A stretch of 37,252 nt of DNA, taken from contig NZ_BAAADA010000083.1 in assembly GCF_039522005.1 (NCBI RefSeq), forward strand, positions 1 through 37,252. Reading direction: 5' to 3'. This DNA is from Alkalibacterium indicireducens (lineage in GTDB: Bacteria > Bacillota > Bacilli > Lactobacillales > Carnobacteriaceae_A). The notes below the pieces were generated by a model. It was given only the letters and a program-made list of their open reading frames with translations, made no database searches and was not told the origin of the DNA. The translations under genes and the position numbers were made by a program. Below, in pieces: positions 30,891 to 37,252 of this stretch (positions within the stretch are counted from its first letter, which is position 1; each line of letters begins with the position of its first letter).

Positions 30891-32216
30891 TTAGTCTCTG
30901 TCGTTTCGACGTTCAAGTCGTCTTGCGCGCTGTCTTTTCGCCTGTTTCTTACGTTCAATCTTCCGCTTGTATCCCGGTTTGATGTTCTTCTTGGCCTTCT
31001 TTCTCATCCCGTGAATTTCAGGGTCAAAGGATACCTCTTTGCTGACAGGCTTACGCTTGTCCCGACGGTTACGGTCATATGAATCGACGATTTCACCGTT
31101 CTTGATTTCCTTAGGTTTAAATTCAATGCCTTTTTTCTCAATGATTTGAATATCCTGCTCATCATCTGGGCCGTAAAGAGTAATCGCAGTACCTGGAAGC
31201 TGATTACGTCCTGTTCTACCAACTCGGTGAACGAAGAAATCCAGATCCTGAGGGACTTCAGCATTGATGACATGTGAGATACCTTCTATGTCGATGCCCC
31301 GTGCAGCCAGATCGGTCGCTACAACGTACTGATAGTCCAGGTTCTGAACCTGTCTCATGACACGGCGACGTTCTCTTGAAGAGATGCCTCCGTGAATGAC
31401 TGCTACATCCAGGCCTTTTTTCTTAAGGGAACGGGCTATGTCATCAACATGTTCTTTTGTATTTGCAAATACCAGTGCGAGATAAGGTTGTCCGATCGTC
31501 AGCAAGTTGTAGATCAGGTCGATCTTGTTCTTGCCTTTGGTAGAAATCAGCCAGTTATCAACAGTATCCGCAATAACCTGCTCGTTTTCCACTTCGATGA
31601 TCAATGGACTCTTCATATATTTCTTCAGGAAAGGCTGAAGCTTCTGAGGTATGGTTGCGGAAAAGACCAGCATCTGTCCATTTTCAGGCAGACGAGAGGC
31701 AATCTGGTCAACATCTTCCAGGAATCCCATGTCCAAGGTCATATCCGCTTCATCAACGACCATGAATGGAGCTGTGTGTGTCAGAAGTGCGTTGGCATTG
31801 ATCAAGTCCAGAAGACGACCAGGTGTACCGATCGCTACATGCGGCTGCTTATTGCTGAGTTTTTGAATCTGACGGTTTTTATCTGTTCCGCCGATAAATG
31901 ACTGCACAATGATTTCCTGCTCAGAATGTTCTGCCAGCTGAGAGGCTGCATTGTATAACTGTTCAGCCAGTTCACGACTTGGTGCAGTAATAACGACTTG
32001 AACAGTGTTTCTCTCTGGGTTCAGTTTATTAAATAAAGGCAGTAAGAACGCGTGCGTTTTACCGGATCCAGTCTGAGACTGTCCGATAATATCTCTTCCT
32101 TTTTTAACCTCTGGAATCACTTTATTTTGAATGTCTGTGGGTTCGTTAAAGCCGATTTCTGAAATGGCTTCAATCAGGTAAGGCGATAAATTAAATTTAT
32201 CAAATGGGTGTGTCAT
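30891..32216 (-). CDS. cshB: DEAD-box RNA helicase, CshB type
   Basis: ATP-dependent RNA helicase involved in cold adaptation, ribosome assembly and mRNA turnover. The 441-residue protein has the Q motif (FDKFNLSPYLIEAISEIGF), motif I QSQTGSGKT (about 48-56), DEAD (motif II, VVDEADMTLD), SAT, and motif VI HRVGRTGR, and ends in a very basic tail (about 400-441). Length and overall layout fit B. subtilis CshB/YqfR (438) better than CshA or DeaD. ATG at 32216 follows agaggaa; an upstream frame has no ribosome site. Confidence 0.9.
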   Translation of the reverse strand: MTHPFDKFNLSPYLIEAISEIGFNEPTDIQNKVIPEVKKGRDIIGQSQTGSGKTHAFLLPLFNKLNPERNTVQVVITAPSRELAEQLYNAASQLAEHSEQEIIVQSFIGGTDKNRQIQKLSNKQPHVAIGTPGRLLDLINANALLTHTAPFMVVDEADMTLDMGFLEDVDQIASRLPENGQMLVFSATIPQKLQPFLKKYMKSPLIIEVENEQVIADTVDNWLISTKGKNKIDLIYNLLTIGQPYLALVFANTKEHVDDIARSLKKKGLDVAVIHGGISSRERRRVMRQVQNLDYQYVVATDLAARGIDIEGISHVINAEVPQDLDFFVHRVGRTGRNQLPGTAITLYGPDDEQDIQIIEKKGIEFKPKEIKNGEIVDSYDRNRRDKRKPVSKEVSFDPEIHGMRKKAKKNIKPGYKRKIERKKQAKRQRARRLERRNDRD

Positions 32217-32245
32217 ATTATATTCCTCTTTTCTGTTCTCTATGT

Positions 32246-32254
32246 ATTGTACCA
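32246..32254 (-). promoter_or_regulatory. Extended -10 promoter of cshB
   Basis: Minus strand TGGTACAAT, an extended -10, 30 bp upstream of the ATG. A perfect 6-bp inverted repeat gcttga/tcaagc (32256-32271) occupies the spacer, which may be a binding site. The -35 is weak. Confidence 0.45.
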
Positions 32255-32357
32255 AAGCTTGAGACTTCAAGCCACAGTAAAATCGCACAATCGCTGTCAT
32301 AAGACATATAGAATAAAGGGTTTCCTGAAAACAGCTCTTGAAAAGTCAGTTACCAGA

Positions 32358-32406
32358 NNNNNNNNNNNNNNNNNNNNNNNNNNNNNNNNNNNNNNNNNNN
32401 NNNNNN
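32358..32406. other. Assembly gap (49 N)
   Basis: A run of 49 unknown bases between the cshB upstream region and the end of the aldehyde dehydrogenase gene. The real length may differ. The likely dehydrogenase terminator and any small gene here cannot be judged. Confidence 0.99.
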
Positions 32407-32477
32407 TCAAGCATCTAGTTAGGCTCAATCAAGTCCGGATCAGATATTCATTAATTTTACTTATACTTTAAAGTACG

Positions 32478-33944
32478 TTAATCAAATGGATACTGTCTTG
32501 GCTCTTCCTGTACGGAAATCCATTTCCACGTGGTGAATTCATCCAGTGAATGTTCACGACCGAAGCGTCCCAGTCCGGAAGCTTTGACTCCTCCGAATGC
32601 GATATATGGCTCGTCATTGACACTCTGGTCATTGATGTGCACCATTCCGGTTTCCATTTTCTCAGCAAAGGCAAAGGCACGTTTCTCATCGCTTGATGAG
32701 ACTGCTCCACTCAGTCCCTGCTCTGTGTCGTTCGCCAGTTCAAGTGCGTGAGCTTCGCCTTTAGCTGGAATCAGCGTCACGACTGGACCGAACATTTCAT
32801 TCTGTGCAGTCGTCATATCGTTAGTCCCTTTAAGGATGAACGGAGTCAGGACATTGCCTTCACGTTTTCCTTCAAGAAGGACTTCTGCACCTTCTGACTT
32901 GGCTTTTTCAACCTCGTCCAGCAGACGGTCGACTTCGCCGCCATCAATAAGCGGTCCAATCAGTGTCCCTTCTTGAGTCGGATCACCATGCTTCAGATCT
33001 TTTGTCTTCTCAACGAATTTTTCAGCAAATTCATCATAAACCGATTCGTCAACGATGATACGGTTCGTTGCCATACAGATCTGACCACTATGCATAAAGC
33101 GTCCGTAAATAGCCCCTTTAACTGCAGTTTCAATGTCCGCATCGTCAAGTACGACCATGGCGTTATTCCCGCCCAGTTCTAGAATTGTCTCCTTGACTTC
33201 TCGTCCGCAGACTTCACCAATCTGTTTCCCGACTCCAGTGGAACCTGTGAATGAAATCAGATCCGGGACTGGGTGCTCATAGAAGCCGTCACCTATTTCA
33301 GAAATTTTAGGGTGCACGACCTGGAGTACTCCTTTAGGCAGACCAGCTTCTTCAAAAACCTTGGCGATAATATTTCCGCCACTTACAGGTGTCTGGTGAC
33401 CTGGTTTAAGGACGACTGCGTTACCTGTAGCCAGTGCCGGTGCAACTGAACGCATGGACAGGTTCATTGGGAAATTGAATGGTCCAATAACACCAACAAC
33501 CCCCACAGGTTTTCTCTGGAGGTAATTCTTCTTGCCTGGAATCATGGACTGATTCACAATCGTCTCCATCTGGAACGGAAATTCTGCAGACAGATGCATG
33601 ACAGCAATAACTATATCGATTTCAAGTTGTGCTTTAGCGATCGTTGACCCAGCATCTTTTACTAGAATATCGGTAATCTCTTCTTTTCTGTCTTCGATGA
33701 TTTTTATAGCTTTGCGGATAATGCCTGCTTTTTCAAATGGACTGACTTTTTCCCATTCTTTCTGGTGACGCTTGGCACTTTCATATGCCTTATCTAAATC
33801 TCCTGCAGAAGCTGCGCGAACCGTCGCATACAAATCTTCAGTGTAAGGATCGATTGATTCAATGACTTCTTTACTGCTGCCTTCTACCCATTCCCCATCA
33901 ATGTAATTCAGATCAAGATTGTCGTACTTATACAATGATCTCAT
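32478..33944 (-). CDS. NAD(P)-dependent aldehyde dehydrogenase (benzaldehyde/vanillin-dehydrogenase-like)
   Basis: Oxidises an aldehyde to the acid; substrate uncertain. The 488-residue protein has the standard fold with the cofactor strand FTGSTGVGKQIG (about 230-241), general base Glu in LELGGNN (about 256), catalytic Cys in SGQICMATNR (about 290) and EMFGPVV (about 390). The GPFNFPMNLSMRS loop and the overall pattern resemble YfmT-type aryl-aldehyde dehydrogenases. The ATG at 33944 lies right behind aaagg with almost no spacing. A TTG three codons in (33935) is better spaced and may be the true start. Divergent from zwf. Confidence 0.88.
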   Translation of the reverse strand: MRSLYKYDNLDLNYIDGEWVEGSSKEVIESIDPYTEDLYATVRAASAGDLDKAYESAKRHQKEWEKVSPFEKAGIIRKAIKIIEDRKEEITDILVKDAGSTIAKAQLEIDIVIAVMHLSAEFPFQMETIVNQSMIPGKKNYLQRKPVGVVGVIGPFNFPMNLSMRSVAPALATGNAVVLKPGHQTPVSGGNIIAKVFEEAGLPKGVLQVVHPKISEIGDGFYEHPVPDLISFTGSTGVGKQIGEVCGREVKETILELGGNNAMVVLDDADIETAVKGAIYGRFMHSGQICMATNRIIVDESVYDEFAEKFVEKTKDLKHGDPTQEGTLIGPLIDGGEVDRLLDEVEKAKSEGAEVLLEGKREGNVLTPFILKGTNDMTTAQNEMFGPVVTLIPAKGEAHALELANDTEQGLSGAVSSSDEKRAFAFAEKMETGMVHINDQSVNDEPYIAFGGVKASGLGRFGREHSLDEFTTWKWISVQEEPRQYPFD

Positions 33945-34043
33945 CCTTTCAGTTTTATCTATTGATAAGCTTAATGGAAACGTTTTGGGATCTTCAACTC
34001 AAACGATTTAAAGCCTAATGATTCGTTATCTTTCATAATAAAG

Positions 34044-34072
34044 TTGAATGATAGTAAAATTAAAAGTAAAAT
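34044..34072 (+). promoter_or_regulatory. Promoter of zwf
   Basis: -35 TTGAAT (34044-34049), 17-bp spacer, -10 TAAAAT (34067-34072). Start near 34079, leader about 44 nt. Confidence 0.7.
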
Positions 34073-34122
34073 AGAAAACAGAATGAATCAGACATGATCA
34101 TCATGTAGAAAAGAGGAACGAT

Positions 34123-35577
34123 ATGTCTCAAGGAACGAAAGCACTATTCATCATTTTTGGAGCGACCGGCGATCTGGCTCATCGCAAGTTGTATCCTGCT
34201 ATATATAAACTATATAAAAAAGGATTTCTCGGTGAATCATTTGCAGTCATAGGAACCGCCAGACGTGAATGGTCGGATGACTATTATCAGGACGTCGTTA
34301 TGGATTCCATTTCAGATTTGACTGAATCACAAGAACATGCCGGCACGTTTGCAAGTCATTTCAGATATCAGTCTCACAACGTTAATGACACTGAGCATTA
34401 CCACACACTGAAAGATCTTGCTGATAAGCTGGACGAAGAGTATGACATCGACGGCAACAGAATTTTCTATCTGTCCATGTCTCCAAGCTTCTTCGGTACA
34501 ATTACGAGTCATCTTAGAGAACAGAATCTTGTGACAGAAAATGGCTTCAACCGAGTCATCATTGAGAAGCCGTTCGGTTCAGACTTCAATAGTTCAAAAG
34601 AACTGAACGATGAAATCAATGCATCCTTTGATGAAGACCAGCTTTACCGAATCGATCACTATCTCGGTAAGGAAATGGTTCAGAATATACTGGCCCTTCG
34701 TTTCTCCAACAGTCTGATTGAAAACAGCTGGAATAAAGACTCCATTTCAAACTTTCAGATTACATTAAGTGAAGATCTTGGTGTAGAAGAACGTGGTGAA
34801 TACTATGATAAAAGTGGTGCGCTTAGAGACATGGTCCAGAATCATGTGCTTCAGATGGTGAGCCTGCTGACTATGAACAGCCCTAAAGCCTTCACGACTG
34901 AAGAAGTTCGTAAAGAAAAAATGGCGATCCTGAATGCATTGAAAGACCCTGTTGTCACTCAAGACGAAGACACTGAATTTGTCAGAGGACAATATGATAC
35001 GTCTATTGACGGAGAAACTAAAGGCTACCGTGATGAAGATAAAGTCGACCCAGAGTCCCTGACGGAAACCTTTGTTGCTGGAAAAATAATAATCGAAACA
35101 GATGAATGGCGCGACACGCCGGTTTACATCCGAACAGGTAAACGCCTGGCAGAGAAAACGTCTCGTGTCGATGTTGTATTCAAGCCTTCTCAGACAGCTC
35201 TTTTCGATGATAAACCGACAGTCCTTTCTATTTTAGTCAGCCCGAATGAAGGTTTCGAGCTTCTCCTAAACAACAAAAAGATCGGTCCTGGAATGGAACT
35301 GGAATCTGTCAGACTGTCAGCAGTCCGATCAGAAGAAACAGTTGAAGAAAGTCCAGAAGCTTACGAAAAGCTCATTCTTGATGTGCTGAACGGCGATGAA
35401 ACACATTTTGCTCACTGGCAGGAAGTGGCGACTTCATGGAAATATGTCGATCAGATCAGAGAAAAATGGGACAGCTTTACTGATTCTATTCCATTTTACC
35501 CTGCTCTCACCATGGGTCCTGATGAAGCTGATACGTTGCTTCAAAATGATGGAAACAACTGGATTTATAAAGCATGA
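34123..35577 (+). CDS. zwf: Glucose-6-phosphate 1-dehydrogenase
   Basis: First step of the oxidative pentose phosphate route, making NADPH and 6-phosphogluconolactone. The 484-residue protein has the nucleotide-binding GATGDLAHRKLYPA (about 13-26) and the active-site RIDHYLGKE (about 176-184) with catalytic His two residues later in the C-terminal domain region, plus the EKPFG motif. Length is normal (about 485-495). ATG at 34123 follows agaggaac. Own promoter; ends on a strong bidirectional terminator shared with the phosphohexomutase gene. No gnd or pgl is next to it. Confidence 0.97.
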   Translation: MSQGTKALFIIFGATGDLAHRKLYPAIYKLYKKGFLGESFAVIGTARREWSDDYYQDVVMDSISDLTESQEHAGTFASHFRYQSHNVNDTEHYHTLKDLADKLDEEYDIDGNRIFYLSMSPSFFGTITSHLREQNLVTENGFNRVIIEKPFGSDFNSSKELNDEINASFDEDQLYRIDHYLGKEMVQNILALRFSNSLIENSWNKDSISNFQITLSEDLGVEERGEYYDKSGALRDMVQNHVLQMVSLLTMNSPKAFTTEEVRKEKMAILNALKDPVVTQDEDTEFVRGQYDTSIDGETKGYRDEDKVDPESLTETFVAGKIIIETDEWRDTPVYIRTGKRLAEKTSRVDVVFKPSQTALFDDKPTVLSILVSPNEGFELLLNNKKIGPGMELESVRLSAVRSEETVEESPEAYEKLILDVLNGDETHFAHWQEVATSWKYVDQIREKWDSFTDSIPFYPALTMGPDEADTLLQNDGNNWIYKA

Positions 35578-35589
35578 GCATATAATTAG

Positions 35590-35633
35590 AAAAACCGAGT
35601 CTCCTGTCAGTTCTGACAGATGACTCGGTTTTT
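35590..35633. terminator. Bidirectional terminator between zwf and the phosphohexomutase gene
   Basis: Nearly perfect hairpin: aaaaaccgagtc/gactcggttttt (35590-35601, 35622-35633) with inner ctgtcag/ctgacag. A and T runs on both sides let it work for both converging genes. Confidence 0.95.
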
Positions 35634-35636
35634 AAT

Positions 35637-37154
35637 TTAGACTAAACGACTGGTATCGAGGTCCTCTATACTGTAAAAGAATGTCTTCAGATTTTCCTTA
35701 ATATCGGGAATTCTGTCATTATCATCATTTTCGATTTGAAGAACCAGTTTCGGTTCATGCAGACTCATTCTTAGAAGGAGCCAGCCTTTACCATAAGGAG
35801 CACTGATCTGACTTCTCTTTCCTTCCAGATTATCTTCAACCAGACTGAAGCCCTCTGTTTCTTTAATCCATAAAGCAAATCGCTCAAGAATAGCCGGTCC
35901 GATTTCCTTGTAGGCTGGTGTTTCTATGACAAAACGAATTTCTTCTGTTTCTGCCGGCTGATCAAGATCTTGAATCAGTTCAGCTACACTACTGCCAGAA
36001 AGAGACATTTCCGCTTCTTTAGCAATGATCTTAGCTGCGAGATATGCCCCATCATCAAGGAAATAATTTTCTCTGATCGCCGCGTGTCCACTGGTCTCGA
36101 TAGCCAGCGCACAGTCGATGCCCTGGTCGTTCAGTTCAATTCCCCGATTAATGACATTACGGTATCCGGAAATGTAACGGTCGATTTTCCCACCTTTTGA
36201 TTCAATAAACTGGATGAGGTGATCGGAAACTGGAGAGTTCGTCACGATAGTAGTTCCCGGATTCTCTTCAAGTATGATGGCTCCAATTAGACCAATAAGG
36301 TTATTTCTGTTAATACTATGACCTTTTTTGTCTACGATCGCAGACCGGTCGACATCTGTATCAAAAATGATTCCTAAGTCTGCTTCATTAGCCAGTACAG
36401 CTTCAGAAACACTTTTCATCGCGGCTTTATTATCAGGATTTGGTTCATGGTTAGGAAATGTTCCATCCGGCTCAAGGAACTGGCTACCTGTTGTATCTGC
36501 TCCTAATGGTTTTAGTACTTTATCAGCAAAAAATCCGCCCGCGCCATTTCCTGCATCGACGATTATGCGACGTCCTTCCAAAGGGCGAGCGGTTTTTTCA
36601 ACGTCAAGTGCTTCACGTATTTTACCGATAAGGTCATCAGCATAGACAGATAAAAGGTCTTTAGCCACGACATCCCCCTTATCGACCTGACCAAGCTGAT
36701 TAACAGGTGTATCAGCTTGGTTAAGAATAGATGTTATATCATCATGTTCAAGTCCGCCGTCTTTAGTGAAGAATTTCAGTCCGTTATACTCCATAGGCAA
36801 ATGACTGGCAGTAATCATGATACCCAGGTCTGACTTGAAGTCTTCATACTGTGTAGACATAAATAAAGCGGGGGTCGTCGACATTCCCGCATCGATCACA
36901 GACATGCCCAGATCCGTAAATACGTGAGTCAGCCACTCTTTAATCGACGGTCCGGAAAGTCGGCTGTCGTATCCAATCGTTACTACCGTTTTATCTAACC
37001 GTTTATTCGATTTTTCAGTCCACCACTTAGCTGTGCCTCGGGCAATGAGCCTAATTGTTTCCTCCGTCAGATTCTTCTTATGTACATCTGTATCCAGTGC
37101 GAATCCTCTAATATCCGATCCGTTCTGTAAAGACATTAATTCAGTTCTATCCAT
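35637..37154 (-). CDS. Alpha-D-phosphohexomutase (phosphomannomutase/phosphoglucomutase)
   Basis: Interconverts hexose 1- and 6-phosphates; substrate preference cannot be fixed from sequence. The 505-residue protein has four domains: phosphoserine loop TASHLP with YNGLKFF (about 112-125), metal loop FDTDVDRSA (about 265-273), sugar loop ETSGHAAIREN (about 355-365) and a C-terminal phosphate domain. ASHLP replaces the commoner ASHNP, seen in a subset of the family. I use the ATG at 37154, 7 nt after gaggag; ATG at 37157 and a TTG at 37169 are also in frame. Single gene; its upstream side carries an IS-like left end. Confidence 0.9.
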   Translation of the reverse strand: MDRTELMSLQNGSDIRGFALDTDVHKKNLTEETIRLIARGTAKWWTEKSNKRLDKTVVTIGYDSRLSGPSIKEWLTHVFTDLGMSVIDAGMSTTPALFMSTQYEDFKSDLGIMITASHLPMEYNGLKFFTKDGGLEHDDITSILNQADTPVNQLGQVDKGDVVAKDLLSVYADDLIGKIREALDVEKTARPLEGRRIIVDAGNGAGGFFADKVLKPLGADTTGSQFLEPDGTFPNHEPNPDNKAAMKSVSEAVLANEADLGIIFDTDVDRSAIVDKKGHSINRNNLIGLIGAIILEENPGTTIVTNSPVSDHLIQFIESKGGKIDRYISGYRNVINRGIELNDQGIDCALAIETSGHAAIRENYFLDDGAYLAAKIIAKEAEMSLSGSSVAELIQDLDQPAETEEIRFVIETPAYKEIGPAILERFALWIKETEGFSLVEDNLEGKRSQISAPYGKGWLLLRMSLHEPKLVLQIENDDNDRIPDIKENLKTFFYSIEDLDTSRLV

Positions 37155-37180
37155 CATCAGTCTCCTCAATCAGTTGTATT

Positions 37181-37252
37181 TTTTTAACGTAATTCCGAAA
37201 GAAGTCTCCCACTTCTAAACGTATGGGTACGAAGCACCAGTGAAAGTGGGAG
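37181..37252 (+). mobile_element. Left end of a second IS200/IS605-like element, cut by the window
   Basis: 72 bp nearly identical to 25679-25750, with differences at two positions only (aagcg to aaacg, ggtgc to ggtac). It includes the tttttaacg flank, the ccgaaa arm and the ctcccactt/aagtgggag hairpin, with a one-base mismatch now in the inner stem. The element continues beyond the window. It lies 27 bp upstream of the phosphohexomutase start, so it separates that gene from any upstream promoter. Confidence 0.75.

Noticed and set aside
33975..33988. cre-like site tggaaacgttttgg upstream of the aldehyde dehydrogenase
   Set aside because: It has the AAACGTTT core but about three mismatches to the CcpA consensus on either strand, too weak to call.

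Overview
The window reads as a chromosomal housekeeping segment of a low-GC Firmicute. Gene content and order resemble the Bacillus subtilis sodA-to-sigA neighbourhood but with the rearrangements usual in Lactobacillales. Features pointing to the Carnobacteriaceae/Enterococcaceae side are an L33 ending in CPRER rather than CPRCR, an L25/Ctc protein, ECF-type niacin uptake, the pbpA/rpmG/rhomboid/glcK neighbourhood and PBP2b-like PbpA. This placement is inferred from protein character and synteny; no rRNA is present. A 49-base run of N (32358-32406) shows the sequence is a draft scaffold.

Layout. 1-4.5 kb (minus): a decayed general-stress gene, rplY/ctc with its own promoter, and dnaG-rpoD from a clear promoter. 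4.8-7.8 kb (minus): an ABC exporter, the niacin repressor niaR, and the niacin transporter niaX with a 20-bp perfect palindrome (NiaR operator) at its promoter. 7.9-11.2 kb (minus): glyQ-glyS under a glycine T-box. 11.2-15.4 kb (minus): a tightly packed phoH-ybeY-dgkA-cdd-era-recO operon ending in a previously easy-to-miss 51-aa membrane protein. 15.48-15.84 kb: seven tandem 51-bp repeats just upstream of that operon. 16-17.3 kb (minus): rpsU-yqeY and zur. 17.4-18.25 kb (plus): the PPDK regulator gene ppsR, interrupted by one in-frame TAA. 18.3-19.8 kb (minus): a 14-TM drug exporter. 19.9-23.3 kb (minus): rhomboid protease-glcK-lipoprotein-rhodanese operon. 23.4-25.2 kb (minus): small proteins (YqzC/YqzD-like), an unknown 103-aa protein and a decayed gene. 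25.4-26.1 kb (plus): rpmG with an IS200/IS605-type non-autonomous element wedged between the gene and its terminator. 26.2-29.3 kb (minus): pbpA and sodA. 29.5-30.3 kb (plus): DUF1189 membrane protein. 30.46-30.77 kb: a degenerate repeat array again of 51-bp period. 30.9-34 kb (minus): cshB helicase and an aldehyde dehydrogenase. 34.1-35.6 kb (plus): zwf, converging on a phosphohexomutase (minus) whose upstream side carries a second copy of the element's left end at the window edge.

Functionally the genes cover translation (rpmG, rpsU, rplY, glyQS, era, ybeY), replication/transcription (dnaG, rpoD), repair (recO), envelope growth (pbpA, dgkA), NAD precursor uptake (niaR/niaX), metal homeostasis (zur), oxidative defence (sodA) and sugar entry into glycolysis/pentose phosphate (glcK, zwf, phosphohexomutase). 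I found no classical defence island, phage or secretion system. The most unusual structures are the probable stand-alone omega-RNA-like element after rpmG and the two 51-bp-period arrays. Non-ATG starts (TTG, GTG) are unusually frequent here.
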